Positions 31,978 through 45,390 of a stretch of DNA of 64,000 nt are shown one piece after another (positions within the stretch are counted from its first letter, which is position 1; the number at the start of each line of letters is the position of its first letter). A model generated the notes under the pieces. The model was not told where the DNA came from and searched no databases. It was given only the letters and a program-made list of their open reading frames with translations. This DNA is from Margaritifera margaritifera. Taxonomy: Eukaryota; Mollusca; Bivalvia; Unionida; Margaritiferidae. Position numbers and translations under genes: made by a program. The DNA is taken from positions 3,063,001 through 3,127,000 of the forward strand of contig JAQPZY010001660.1 in assembly GCA_029931535.1 (NCBI GenBank). Reading direction: 5' to 3'.

Positions 31978-34340
31978 GAATATACACACACTGAGTTACC
32001 AATTTAATGAATTGATGTTTCTTACCTAATTAATGAATAGATTCTATTTGCAGATGTGTCACTTATACAGCTTAAAGACAAGCCTCAATGCAGTTTCATT
32101 GTAATTAAGGAAAGACATACCCAGTAGTATGATGTTTTTCATCAAAGGAAAATAATCTTATTTACAGTGAAATCTTAATAAATAAGACAAACTACTAGTA
32201 ACTAAATACTGAAGCTTGACCTATATTATTTACCTCATACTGGCACAGAACATATTTTTTTCACAGTAAATCCCTTTAAAACACAAATACTGATCACTTT
32301 AATACTGTTGATTATTCCAACACTAATGTCAGTTCCATGCATCAAAATATCTACTCAGATTCTAACTCACCATTTGGAAGATTCAGGCTGATAGAGAGAT
32401 GTTAGCTATAGGATATCTAATGAGTGGGCATTACAAAAGAAATTTGGAGCACAATGATGCTCAGGTTCAAATTTCATTAACCCCTGTTAACCTCTCCTTA
32501 CAGGACTCACAGTACTAATTCAGCTCCCATAGTAAACCTATGCAAATACCATAATATTAAAAATTCAATAACTTTTAATTTCTGAATGCTCATGATCAAA
32601 ACTATATTTATCAGTATAGACATATCCTTGATGACAGCTTCTGTGGCGAGAAAACAATATGAGCCATGGCATTTTCTGAATCTACATGTGTTTGAAACGT
32701 GCTTTCAATTCCGCACCAAAGAGTCAGGTACTAATTTCAGAAATGTGTTTTCCAAACTCAAGTCTGTAAAAGGACTGAAATTCCATCACTAAAACGTGTT
32801 CTCTATTTGTTTCAATTACAACTACGATAAACTCTCAAAAGATTCTTTTCACTAAACTTTTATTTCCATTATCAACCAATCCTGGCCAGCCAAACCCATA
32901 TATACTCTATTTTATCACCCATTTCTAGACTGGTTCCCCTTCTTCCATATATTTAGTACCGTGGGTCGTACAGAAGACACTGGGAGAACCATGATGGTTT
33001 TTTGAAATGCGGGTTGATTTTTAGCTGATTGACTCTGCTTGTCTAGCCATCTTTATAATCATTGTGTGAATAGCTGATATTAGTGATACTTTGAATTTCA
33101 CAGACCTTATGAGTCTGTCTAAACCCATAGTAGTTAGTGAAGATTGATGAGCTCCTGTCTTCCTTTTGAGTAGAACATAGCAAGTTAAATACATGTGATA
33201 ATTTTCAGTTTCCTGGAAATTCCTATACTTTCATCATGATTCCTGATGTGACTTTTTTCTTCTTTGTAAATTTCTCTTTTTAAGCCTCAAAAATTGTGTA
33301 TTTATTTTTTTTAAAAGAGCCACCACATAGTGCATGTAGAAAACCAGTGTCATTTGATTAAGCATGTCTCAAGTCTCAAAGCAAACTCAAAAGCTTTTAC
33401 TTGCTTTACAATCCATGTCAAATACCTCAAGCTATTTTCTTTGATTCATTTATAATTAATGCAAAAAGAGTGAGGGTGCCCCCCCCCCCCCCCCCCATAA
33501 TGCTGACTTGAGTTACAACACAGCTTCACTTAAGGGTGATTTTGTAAAAACAATTAAGTAGCTCATGCATTTCTGCTTTATATTCATGATAAAAGATCAC
33601 AGTTCAGTCAGTGTACAATAAAATGTCTTTCATATAAAATTGCTTGCAAAACATTCTAAAATCATTTGCCTAATGTACATAAGAAATACAAAAGAAATTT
33701 GATTTAACATCAGATATTACAACAAATAAGATTAGCTCTTAAGAACTATGACTCTGACAAACAATCAAGTAAAATTATATTCAGATGTAGCCACAGGATT
33801 ATTCAGACATTAAGATCCATACATATTGCACATAAAGCATAGAGACATTACCATACACTGTTATATAACATACTATTTTAAACAAGTATTTAAACAGACA
33901 TTAAAACAGTACTGAAAGACTCATATAATGAGAATATACACATAGCATACATACATATAAGACATGGATACATGCACGCATTTTTTGTATACTTTACAAA
34001 TCTAAAATTCAGGGCATGCAAATTGGGGAAAGAAAATTAAGAAAGATCTAGAAGCAGGTCCTGCATAAAAGGATAACTACTACAAAACTAAGAGGGTACA
34101 AAGACTAAATCTACATAAAAACAAAGACTACCGGTAAAAAGATACCAGGAGCTAAATGAAGCACAGATAAAAACTAATCAAGCAAAAACTAAATTAGAAA
34201 CTAGAAATTGCAAAGCTTCTCGTCTAATAAACATTCTGCTTCATAACATCAAGTCTTCCTAAGTATTTTTATTGCATGAACTGTTTCTTTGAATTGTTCC
34301 TTGTGTATTTAAACAAAAATAACTTAAGCTTCCAGTCAAA
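31207..34340. other. Unassigned DNA with small repeats
   Basis: It contains a 44-bp duplication at 31373-31458 ('gggccacatgaccttgtac'), a TG/TA simple repeat at 31904-31990 and a C run of about 18 at 33479-33496. No gene is supported. Confidence 0.5.
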
Positions 34341-34880
34341 AACACTTTAAAGTGGGCTTGGCCTAATCCAAACCAGAAATGTTGCTGTGCATCTCTGTTA
34401 CATCCCAATAATTTGTGGATTTAATGTGCCTTTTAATATGCATTTTAATGTGTATTTAATGTGCCTTTTAATATGCATTTTAATGTGGATTTAATGTGCC
34501 TTTTAATATGCATTTTAATGTGGATTTAATGTGCCTTTTAATATGCATTTTAATGTGGATTTAATGTGCCTTTTTATATGCATTTTAATGTGGATTTAAT
34601 GTGCCTTTTAATATGCATTTTAATGTGGATTTAATGTGACTTTTAATATGCATTTTAATGTGGATTTAATGTGACTTTTAATATGCATTTTATGCAAAAT
34701 AACTTAAAGTGGGCTTAGCCCAACCAAACCAAAATATTGTTCTGCATCTCTGATGCACACCAAAAGGTTTGTGGGAGTAAATGATTTTAGAGTTCACAAG
34801 TGCCTTTTAGGCAAAAAAAAAGAAGGCTTAGCCCATCTAAGCCAGTGTATTTGTGTGTTTCTCATGCACACCAATAACCC
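34341..34880. repeat. Three diverged ~120-bp units, one holding a 35-bp minisatellite
   Basis: Units are marked by 'aagtgggcttggcc', 'aagtgggcttagccc' and 'gaaggcttagccc', each followed by a 'tctgttac / tctgatgcacacc / tctcatgcacacc' block. Within the first unit, a 35-bp sequence ('ttaatgtgccttttaatatg' plus 'cattttaatgtggat') is repeated about eight times at 34417-34690. Confidence 0.75.
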
Positions 34881-35379
34881 AGCATGACCAGCAATACATT
34901 CATTAAAGGTCAGTGTTTCAGAAGGAAGAAGGATATTTGTATATTGATAAGTTCAATAACATGTCAGTGGCATTCCAACCAATAAGCAAAGGAATGTCAA
35001 TCCATTATAAATTTGAAATAAAGACAAGACCTAATTATCATTGCTAATGAAAGCAGTACAATAAAACAGTAAAAAAATTGAACATGGAAACATAAAACTA
35101 TTACATTCAACAGAAACAAATTAGGAAGACCAATATACCAATAATAATTCCAGAATTTTTAGACAAAGGATTCCAGGTTTTAGGTTTGCAGGTTATCACA
35201 TTCATGAAGTTATAGAGCATGCATCTTCCAGCAGAAGGTTAAATAATGGTTATTGAAATATCAGGAAACAAGTCTTTATGCAGTCTCATATATACTAAAT
35301 TAATTGCCTTTTCTTCCATTGTTTTTTGTCCAATTTTTTTTCTCCATTTTTTTAGCTGATCAAGGCCAAGTGAGATTAT
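34881..35379. other. No feature recognised
   Basis: AT-rich; no supportable gene or repeat. Confidence 0.5.
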
Positions 35380-35920
35380 GGTATGGCCCTGAATCCATCA
35401 TGCATTATGTGTCATCTGTCATCTGTCCATCAACAGTTGCTTTTGACCACTCTGGAGTCTATATTTCTTGTACCATTTTGATCAAACTTGGAATATGGGC
35501 TTACATCATCAAAATCTCAGACAAGTTCGACAATGAGCAAGGTCCATGCATAATAATGAGGTGATCTTGCATCTGATTGACTGAGCTTGTTACCACTCTG
35601 GAGGCCATATTTCTGATCTGATATTGATCTATCTTGGATGCTTATATCATCAAAATCTTGGGTGAGTTCATTAATGAGCAAAATCCATGCATAATAGGGA
35701 GATGATCTTGCATCTGATTGGCTGAACTTGTTACCACTCTAATGTATTTCTGATCCAATTGCGAGTAAACTTGGCAAGATCAGCTGATATTGATAAGGTG
35801 ATTTTGCATCAGTTTAGTGACTATTTCTGATCAGATTTTTATCAAACTTTGTAAATAGGCTTATATCATCAAGATATCTGACGAGTTTTATTATGAGCAA
35901 GATCTGTGCATATTAATGGT
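35380..35920 (+). repeat. ~141-bp tandem repeat family, about four units
   Basis: 'gatcttgcatctgattg' recurs at 35563 and 35704. Each unit also carries 'ccactctggag', 'tatatcatcaaaatctt' and 'aatgagcaa..ccatgcataat'. A single unit of the same family is at about 45010-45180, and a unit end is at 39655. Confidence 0.8.
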
Positions 35921-36409
35921 ATTCAGCATAGTTATACATAGTTCTCAATCAGTATACTATCAGTTTGTTTTTGTCTTTTAATATGCTTCTCCCTCTAAAG
36001 GAAAGCAAGGGAAGTAACCCATGATAGTGACTTTTGAGAATCACAGATTTTGGGTAGCACATAGTTCTTCCCCTTGTCAAAAATATAAACCAGATTTTTT
36101 TAATTGTATAATACAAGATGCATACATTTCAATAGAACAGTTTAGCAAAATTAGCAAAACAAGTACACCTTAGTAAATTGAATAATTCATAATTTATAAC
36201 TGAAGAAAAAGTATAAAATAGAAATATAACAAATAACTCTCTAAGTAAATAAAATAATTGGCATAAGATTAGTTTGTAAAACCAATGAATCATTACAATC
36301 TTGACACACTGTTATATAACATAATATTATAATGATGTGTTGTGAGTGGTTAGTGGATGAATAGAACTGAGGAACCATTTGATTAGATGTATTGATATTA
36401 GAGACAATG
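35921..36409. other. No feature recognised
   Basis: AT-rich flank of the TIR element that follows. Confidence 0.5.
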
Positions 36410-39076
36410 TACAGTACAGCTCACATGATTTTTCAGAACTCCGTGCATCGCGGTGGGGGTGGAGAGTGAGTGGAGAGGATTAAGAAAAACCTCTCCACCA
36501 TCACTCCACGCTTCCTGACGGAGTTGTCGTGGAGTCTCGCGGAGAATAGCCCTGCACACCACGCTTTGTCGCGGAGTCGCATCCGATCACCACCGCGGAC
36601 TGGATGTGGTCTCGATAATATGGGCGTGGTTTACTGTTTATCACCCATGCAAGCAGAGGTTGAGAGAGAGAGACGGGGGGGGGGGGCACCAATTTATCTA
36701 CATCATTATCCCTCTGGGAAGCAATTTGCTAACTTTTTTATACTGAAAAAAACGTAGTAATTCAGTTAATTATAAATATTTCCTTGTTCTAACGAAGATA
36801 ATGTATGATACATAGTGCCAAATCATATTTAAGGTGATGATAACGTAATGACAATGCCTCGTAAACTGTATTAATACTACATTTTGCGCAATGAATCTAA
36901 TTTCTTTTTCTTCAATACTATGTTATCGGAATCTAAACATGCATTCATATCCTTTTTTCTTTTTCAGTAAACGCAATACAAAATTGTAATGATCATATGA
37001 AAGTCAGTGATATTGTACTACCTGCAATGAAAAGAACGATAAACATCGAACAAATTAATAACAAAGCTGCAGTCATACCTGACTGAAGTGAAACAAAATC
37101 TCACAAGTTCCGATGGTTACTCCATGCATGAGTACTCATTCACATATAGTCCGTTTTTTTCTGACATCCAATTGCTTAAATAAAGCATTATTAAGATTTC
37201 ACATCGTTATTTTATTTTAAAATGTACTATTTTGCATTAATTACCAAAGTAGCGGGGTTTTTAAAAAATCACAAATGGTCGCAAAAGGTCATCCTAGATA
37301 CATGTAGTTGACACGTGCAAGTAACCTAGCACAATAGAAGATATCAGCACTGCGTGTTTTCTTTGATATTGAAGTGTTGATTTCATGTGCTAACTGTTAA
37401 CCTAAAAGTACAACAGCAATGCTTCTGCGGGTTTGTTTTCTTTCCCATTGATTTGACAAACTTGCGCATCAGATGAAATTAATGTTTAACTTTTTCTTTT
37501 CTGTTCGTTTTCCTATTGCATAATACAGAAAAGTAAGATGAATAATTTTAGATCATTAACTCTTCTTAGTAAAGTTCCCCCCCCCCCCCCTCTCGTAAAA
37601 TATGGAATCCAAATCACTACTGCACAAGTTATCGTAAACTGAAATCTGGAAAAGTTTGCAAGTGGTAAGAAACAGAAACACGCTCAATAACCAAAAGCTC
37701 TAACAGTCACAAACAGGAAACTGCATTCTTTAATATCTGCATAAAAATAATTAAAAAAGTATATTTTATTTTTATATTTTCGCCGTAGGAAAATGAGCAA
37801 ATAATAGGATACACGTGGAGACAATACATCCATGCAAAATGCTCTAAACTTGTTGGAAATTAAAATCTCTGAACATCTCAGATTTTAGAATTTTCCATAT
37901 TATTTTTCATTTCGGTAATAAGCCGAGTTCAGATTAATTACTAATAATTATCAAACTTCTTTTGTTAATGGCGGGACCATAATTGCGGCTGTAAAGTACA
38001 ACGCGCCAAGTCAGATGGCTTCGTGTGATAAAAACACACTGTTCACAAGCTGAAACTTACATCATCCTTTGATGCAAACCCTTGTTAATATTTTACAACA
38101 GTGTTCACAATGGTCACTGCCTTGATTTCTGTAGAACATCCGCTGAAGTCAAGTCTTTATTAGGGAGAGACAATTGAATTTTCCAACCGGGGCGGGGGGG
38201 GGGGGGGGGGGGGGGGGGGGTAATTGCATGAAAACAATTGTCTTTCTCTGATTTTTGTAGCAGACGTTAATCCGTTCCATATTTCACTTAAAATAAATAA
38301 TTACTGTGATGAAAGAACAAAAAATATCCCGGTCGAAAAAAACAAAACATATAAACCCCATATATTAAATGGTCAGTCCCTTACAGTATACATGCAGTCA
38401 TAATATTCAGCCTCGTGACTCTGCTATTACTGCTTAAAGACTAAGCACGCGGTTTGCATTTCAGTGTAAATTCAGTGTTTTAGGTTTGTTGTTGGGGGGG
38501 GGGGGGGTAAGCAGAAGCGGATGTCAATTTGGATTTTAATTGTCCATATCTCAGAGAATTACTTTCCTTTGGAACAAAATGATAAATTTATTCTGCTTGA
38601 GAGGCTCAGCAATGTGTGCTTCTCATCAAGTCAGTGCATAAGTTTGTTCATATTTCTTTGAAATAAATTAAAATCATAAACTTATTGTAAAAGAAGTCGA
38701 TCAACCTTTTATAAACAGTAATGTGTACTGAATATACAAGCTTTTTGAAATTATTTTTTTATTGTCCAAATATATGATCGAAATAAAAAAGACTGATTCT
38801 TCAGATGGTATCCGGTTGTAAATCACTCTTGACGTCTCAGTCTTTCCATAGGTGGTCTTCATTCATTGGCTGTTCAGATGTCAATCAGTAATGTTGACTA
38901 GCCCCTCCATGGAGGAGTTTACATCGGCATGCCTGCCGAAACGCGGTGGTGATTTGTAGGTATTTATGCCAATTTATGCCTCCACCGCGGAGTGCTATCG
39001 CAGAGCTAAAGTGGAGGGGATTAAGTACCCCACCGCGATGCGCGGAGTTCCGAAATATCACGTGAACTGTACTGTA
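36410..39076. mobile_element. 2.67-kb non-autonomous TIR DNA transposon with GC-rich ends
   Basis: The left end ('TACAGTACAGCTCACATGAT' onward) is the inverted complement of the right end over about 51 bp with five mismatches, running through 'GAACTCCG.GCATCGCGGTGG'. The ends are bounded by TA. The first and last ~200 bp are strikingly GC-rich against an AT-rich core. A 'CGCGGAGT/CGCGGAGA' motif recurs at about 36537, 36571, 38985 and 39041. A hairpin 'gtggagagg..cctctccac' sits just inside the left TIR. No ORF resembling a transposase is present. Long homopolymers occur inside: C at 37578, G at 38191-38220 and G at 38496. Confidence 0.85.
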
Positions 39077-39654
39077 CAGTTGCAAGCTAGCATAAAATAG
39101 CTGCAGTGTTGTAATTAAGGCTCAGAATTTCTTTACACAATTATAGATATTTGTTTGCAACTAATTGTATTTTTCTCTAATATTTAGCTCCGGAAAGAAT
39201 ATATTTCTTGTAAAAACCATGTCTAAGTATTATAAATTTATTTGCAAAGAATTATTTCTAGAAACTTTAACACATTTTAATTTCTTAAATATTTGGATGT
39301 GAGTTTAATATGTCTGGTGAAATGGAAGTTTAACAGTTGCTAGTATTGCCATATTAAAGTGCCTGAAACATTTGTCATTTTTATTATATCACATGCATTG
39401 TGCATTATTTATGACATTTCATGGACTCAGTGCCATGACTCACAAATTAATTAAAAATTTGTAGTTTGTATCTTTAGCTAATAATTAGAATAAATACCCC
39501 AATATGTTTTTCTCCTGAAACACTTCCAAATATAATTACCCAGAGTAAAAAAAGCACAATGCCTAAAAAAAACAACCTGTGAATTATCATTTCAGTTTAT
39601 GTGAAAGCCACTTTATGCAGACCGTAAATTAAAGCTTCATCTGTAAGCTTAACC
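39077..39654. other. No feature recognised
   Basis: AT-rich DNA without a supportable gene. Confidence 0.5.
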
Positions 39655-39885
39655 TTTAAGATCTTGAATAACTTCAATTATGAGCAGGAGATTATCTTTG
39701 GAAAGATTTGTTTATCAGATTATGGTAAAATAGGTAAAATCGACATGATATTAAGTATGGAAGTTAGTTAACAAAGGCTGTGTTCTTACAATACCTCATA
39801 AGCCTGCTTAGTGAAATGGTCAACTGGTAAAGTTATGGAAGCCACTTAAGTGATACAAGCCCACTTGGGCCTCTTGTTTTACCCT
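39655..39885 (+). mobile_element. Repeat tail ending 'GGGCCTCTTGTTT', copy 1
   Basis: A partial 141-bp-type unit end ('attatgagcaggaga') is followed by 'tttatcagattatggtaaaa', 'tgcttagtgaaatgg' and the terminus 'agcccacttgggcctcttgt'. The same order is found at 45010-45366. The terminal 'GCCCACTTGGGC' hairpin recalls Helitron-like 3' ends, but the CTRR tail is not clear, so the class is left open. Confidence 0.6.
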
Positions 39886-41460
39886 GACACTATCCATTGA
39901 ATTCACTTTTATTTCCATAGGTATTAGATTTGTAGATTTTAAGAGCCAACAAATGATCATCCACTAATGAAGACAATAGAATAATTGTATATCCGAGGCT
40001 TATCCACAAAATTAAATACTGATTCAAATTTTATTGTTACAAAACTACGAAAATATATATGCACAAAAATAAGCGAATTATATGGAACCCCATTAGTGCA
40101 AAATATTTGCAATAAATGTTTATTTCTCCATTTTTCAAACTGGCACTTGTGGGCTCATGTTAGAATTCACAGTATAATATGCGTAAAATATTTGCAGCTA
40201 AATTATTTAGGCAAAAAAAAAATATTAATTTTTATAACACACACATGTCCAACATAGTCAAGTCTTTCTGGTTTATTATTTAATTTGAATTTCAAGCACT
40301 TTTTTATGGGCATAAGTAGGTGACCTGATTAGATTTTTCAGGGTGTTACAGCAATGTTTAAAATTTGTACTACAAATTTTTAAACTTTTTGAACTTCAAA
40401 ACCTTCTTAGCATGATTGGGCAAAATCCACTTCATATAGACAAGTGAAATTTGATAGGTACATTTTGCATTCATATGTAGAAAGACCATTACAGTAATTT
40501 TCCAGATTTTTCAAACATTTATGACCTTTTTGTGCTTGCACTTTTTTTATACAAAAACCTCATGTACACAATCAAGCAAAAACCACCTGAGGTAAACAAA
40601 TTAAATTTGGTAAGTGTCTTTGTGTTTATATATAGATGACATGATTTTGAATTTCATGCACTTGTAAAAAAAAATGTCCAATTTTTTTACTTTGTTGTTA
40701 TTTTTTAGACCAGATTTTTTCTTTGGGTGGGGGCAAGAATAATTTACAAACACAAATCAAGTTTTGGGGTTACCCTACATACTGTTCACCAATCATATAA
40801 AGTGTGAAAATATGTTGAAAAAGTGACAATTATATCAGGTAAATTACAACACAATAATCTTCACCTCCCCTTTTGACTCAATCTTTTGTATGGGTAAGTT
40901 TTAATAGCAAGTTATACATGCTTTTCATACACACTCACATTATAGAGGTGAATAAGCAACACACCGCTTTCTCATTTTAGTGTGCCTGGATAACTCACAA
41001 ACCAACTTATAAAATGAGGGCAGGTGTGGCTCCCATGTTTCGTGTAGAAAATACACAAAAACATGCTCTGTTTGTTAAACTTAAAGAAAATCGCTATCAA
41101 AATTGGTAAATGAAACTATGACATATTGCTTGTTTTATTGTCAAAAATGTCAATTAGCATCTGGAAATTTGGAATCAACATCATAAAATTTGCAACTTTT
41201 AATAAGAAATCATATATTTTGTTAAATTTTCTTTCAAAATAAAAACTCAATACACTGTAAATGACACTATATGACAAAATATAGATCATTGAAAATGTCG
41301 GTAGTGCCTACTTCATGGAGTACTGTTTTTCTTGATCTTTTAAAGATTTATCTTCAAAAAAAGGTAATTTAAACAGAAAAGCAAACAATTTCATTAAAAA
41401 AGAGCTATTTTTTGACAATTATTCCCATCGTGATTTTAAAGCAAGTATTCAACCATTTAA
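39886..41460. other. Unassigned AT-rich DNA
   Basis: Repeated blocks such as 'tgaatttcaagcac' (about 40288) and 'tgaatttcatgcac' (about 40650) hint at an old ~360-bp duplication. No gene is supported. Confidence 0.4.
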
Positions 41461-41708
41461 TGGGGGCCCTGGGTTGCCAAATGGTCTGGGGCACTCGCCT
41501 TTACAGATCACTCACACATCTCACCTCTATCTGCGTGAGTTTAAGTCTCGGTTCAACAAATGTGGATATGTGAGAAAGCTTGCCAGTAGCTTCCAATGGG
41601 TTGTGGTTCTTCCCGGGGTCCTGCCAGGTTCTTCCTCCACCAAATATATTGACTGCCATGTATAGTCTAGCATGTGGTGAAAAATGGCATTAAACCACTC
41701 ACACTCAA
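41461..41708 (+). mobile_element. tRNA-derived SINE
   Basis: The head 'ggggccctgggttgccaaat' with 'ggtctggggcactcgcc' has eroded A- and B-box regions ('gagtttaagtctcgg'). The body has 'gagaaagcttgccagtagct', and the tail is 'gtgaaaaatggcattaaacc'. It is nearly full length and matches the copy at 63618-63868. Confidence 0.82.
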
Positions 41709-44700
41709 CCATTTAACACCACCACCACCACCACCCCCTTCTCACTGTCGATCTCCATCCCTTTATTTTGTAGCAGTGCCTCAGTAACTTACACCTTTGC
41801 TTATGCTGTGGTCTATATTTTTAGACCCCATTGTGCACAAGGTGTCAAGGGAGAAGTTTATGTGACATTCTTTGAGATTAGACCATAGAAATACAATACA
41901 GTTTGTATATGTTTCAGTAACACACTGAAAATTACCATGCTATGATTTTAAAATCTGTTTTGGCTTTCTTGACTGAATCATTAATATTTTATATAACTGA
42001 TTTATACAATACTATTTTTCTGTATAGAATTTTATGTTTTGCTCTCATTATCTTATGACAAGTCTTAAATTTGGCATATCTGCAACATTTTTGTTTTGCA
42101 AATTATTGTAAATATACAATGTACTGCAGTTTAAATTGCATTTTCATAAATTTAAATCTTGACAGATTAACCAAGATTTTATGCTGTTTTCTGAAGTGGG
42201 GAGATTTATTGTGTGGTAAATAAAGATGATCAGCACAAAACAATCGTGATGATGGTTTCAGGAGATATAAATTCAAGAGCTTAAAAAGTGTAGCAAGTTT
42301 ATATACTATAAATCAGACAGTGTTGGAGAAAATGAGGATGTATTTGAATTTTACTACTCATAGTGTATACATTTTTTTAGGTGTCCTCTGGGGCTGAATA
42401 TAAGCCCCTGTCCCTATGAAAAATATTTAAAATCATGCAGAATTCCAAATTTGTCTAATTTGCTCCAGAAGTTTTCTTTCCCAATTGGTCTGATTCTTTC
42501 CCAAAATGATAAGCCCAACATTTCTGTAGTGATATACACAATTTTGGTTGAGGATATAAATGGAGAACTGTATATCCTGTATTTAGGGGATTTAAATATA
42601 AGGCCTGAGAATATCAAATGAGACCAAATTAAATGACAGAAGTGGGTGGAGGAAAATTTATTTATTTAAATCCTACTGCTATTAGTGTTGGTACATTCTT
42701 GAATCAGAGGATGTAAATTGAGTGCTTTTTGTCCTCTATTCAAGAAGAGCACTTTCAGGGGAGACACATATAATGGCTTAATTGGACAGAGGTGGGTTTG
42801 GAAAATTAGACTATATTTTAATGTTACATAGGCATATTGAAAGAGGATATAAATATAAGACTTTATATCTTTGTTTCAGAATAAGTGAATTGTCACGCAT
42901 TAAATGTTCCATTGGAGCAATCCAAGTTGGTAGACATCACAGTATATTAGTGTATTATCTGTATCAAGGAAGAAGGGACCATATTATCAATGGCAGAACT
43001 ATAAGTGTAATACATCAAAAAGGTTCATTGTCCCTAGTCATGATATTATTAAAAGCCTAAATGAATTTCTTTGTAAAGGTGCCTGTTAAACAGAACCACT
43101 ATATCTATCAAATGGTTATTTATGTACAAGGAACCATCATCCTTGCATCCAGTTCACATCAGTAGTGAAAAAATATATCTCAATATCTTTTTAAAAAATG
43201 TATTGTCTGGGCGTCAGCTCCTTGGGAGACAAGTATTTTATCTGGAAAATTGACATATTTCCAGAGCAGACACAACCATGCTTACATATTAGCATATTAT
43301 TTCCATAAAATATGAGTATTTCTTTTGAAAATAATACCTTATATTTCGAAACAATTTTAGGCACCTGTATACAATTTAATAAATAATTGATGAAAATTAG
43401 GAGAGTTAACAGCAGTTTTATTTAGTTAGGAAAAATTACATCATATAAATGATGTTATAGTATATTGATCATGTCATTTTGGACTGTAACGTAAGTATTG
43501 ATTTTACACAAGCCTTAAGTATTTTTTAGTTGTCTAAATATTATAATTTGACTGAATCCACCAATAAATCAGTAAATGCCCGATTCCTGCACACACCACT
43601 TTTTTGGCTACTATTGATTTGGTTTGGATCTTCATCTTACGGATCATGAACATTATCATCACTCAGAGAGGGGTTAAATAACAAGGAGCTAAGTGGTACG
43701 GGCGAAAGAAGGAGTAAGCAAATATTAAGTATAATCGTTGTCGAAAATGGAAAATTACATATTCTGATATCTGCATGTAAAAAAAATAAATGGAATCGCA
43801 GTATTTTGACATAATTACCTTTGTGATTCTTTTATATAAATATTTTTTCAGTAGATGCATTTCCCTAAAATTATATAATCCACGTACCATTCAACGATTT
43901 GTTGTGAAGATCTCTTTAGATATTTAGTAGGTGGTGTAATTTAGTTTTTAGACATGCCTTAATTTTCATGAAACTATTCATTTTCAATAAAAGAAAAAAA
44001 ATCCTTTTTTTTTGTTTGCTTTTTTACAGTTTCTTTGTCTCTAATGTCTCGAACATAATATATCAAATATTGATAAAAGTAATAGAGTGATAGTTTTCTA
44101 TTTCCTACATATTCAGATAAAAAAGTCGTGATAGCTTAAATATACTTTGTATAAAAAGACGAGCATTCACATTTTTTTTTTTTTTTTGGACTACTAGACC
44201 AACTACAAAAGTGTTATGAATGGTTAGTTTTATTGTAGAGATTCTGGGTTTTTTAAATGCCATAAATATTCAGAATAAATAACATTTGTGCATTGTCAAA
44301 TTTGATATTGTGACTTTTAATATTTATTTCAGATCCCAATAACTTTTGTGTTTTCTGTTCAAATATAAGTTATTTTATGATGAGATAAACAAACAGTATT
44401 TAAAAAATTATTTGTTTTCATTGATACATGTATCATGAATCATGCATTCTTAGGGATAATACAAGATATAAAATTTGTTCTGACAACCATACAATCCCAG
44501 GAGAACCAAATATTGGGACTGGGTTTTTCTGTGGCTCCACCAATTGGGAATATAACTTGCTTCTGATTCCTGATTGAATTGGTTAGTGTTCTACTGGAAT
44601 CTCTGTTTTGTGATAGACAGATGCCACCTTGGCTGAAGTGTCAATTCTTAATCGGCAACATGCTGAAGACATGTTTGTTAACAACAATGGATAGCCTTCT

Positions 44701-45009
44701 AGTTCTACATGTACTGAGAAAAGTGGTTTAATTTATAAGTAGAACTGAAGCTAGCGATAGTAGTATTTTGAATACACTATATTTGTATGCACATATTCAT
44801 AACTTTGCTTTCACAATCATTAGTCGAAGAACCAAATTGTTGTGTGTGTATGTGTAAATGTGTGCATGCCTTCTTCTAAGATGCTGTTCATGTATATGGG
44901 CTTGAGTCTGAAATGGGGTTATAATTATGATTATTATTAACATCATTGCAATGTTTTTACTTTTTAATGAGACATAGGAGAGCTTACATCATGATGGTCT
45001 GAGACAAGA
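41709..45009. other. Unassigned AT-rich DNA
   Basis: A short CAC triplet run lies at 41720-41742. The longest frame (42782-43060, 92 codons) has no recognisable motif. A T run sits at 44173-44188. Confidence 0.45.
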
Positions 45010-45366
45010 GAGATCTGTGCATCTTAATGGTGTGATCTTGCATCTGATTGAATGAGTTTTTTTTTACCTCTCTAGAAACTTTATTTCTCATCTGATTTTG
45101 ATAGAACTTGTTAAATAGGTTTATATCATCAAGATCTTGGATGAGTTTGATAATGAGCAAGATCTATGCATATTAATTATTTCTTTATGCTTGGGAAGAG
45201 TTTTTATCAGACTGTGGTAAAATTGGTCAAATTGACATCATATAGTTGTTAAGAGATTAAATATGTCTGTGTTTTTACAGTACTACATACGCTTGCTTAG
45301 TAAAATGGTAAAATGTTAGGTTATGCAAGTCAGGTGAGCCATATCAGGTTTACTTTGGCCTCTTGT
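45010..45366 (+). mobile_element. 141-bp unit plus tail, copy 2
   Basis: One unit ('gatcttgcatctgattg..aatgagcaagatctatgcat') runs directly into the tail seen at 39655-39885, ending 'ttggcctcttgttgatg'. Unit and tail therefore belong to one mobile family. Confidence 0.65.
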
Positions 45367-45390
45367 TGATGTTGTTCTTGTTGTCATTAT

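Noticed and set aside
34417..34690. AT-rich 35-bp repeats as an origin or matrix-attachment site
   Set aside because: Only base composition supports this; a minisatellite explains it fully.
36470..36757. 95-codon frame at the GC-rich left end of the TIR element
   Set aside because: It overlaps the TIR and subterminal hairpins, has no transposase motif, and owes its openness to GC-rich composition.
42782..43060. 92-codon frame in otherwise unassigned DNA
   Set aside because: No recognisable motif, no neighbours, and a length expected by chance in a window of this size.
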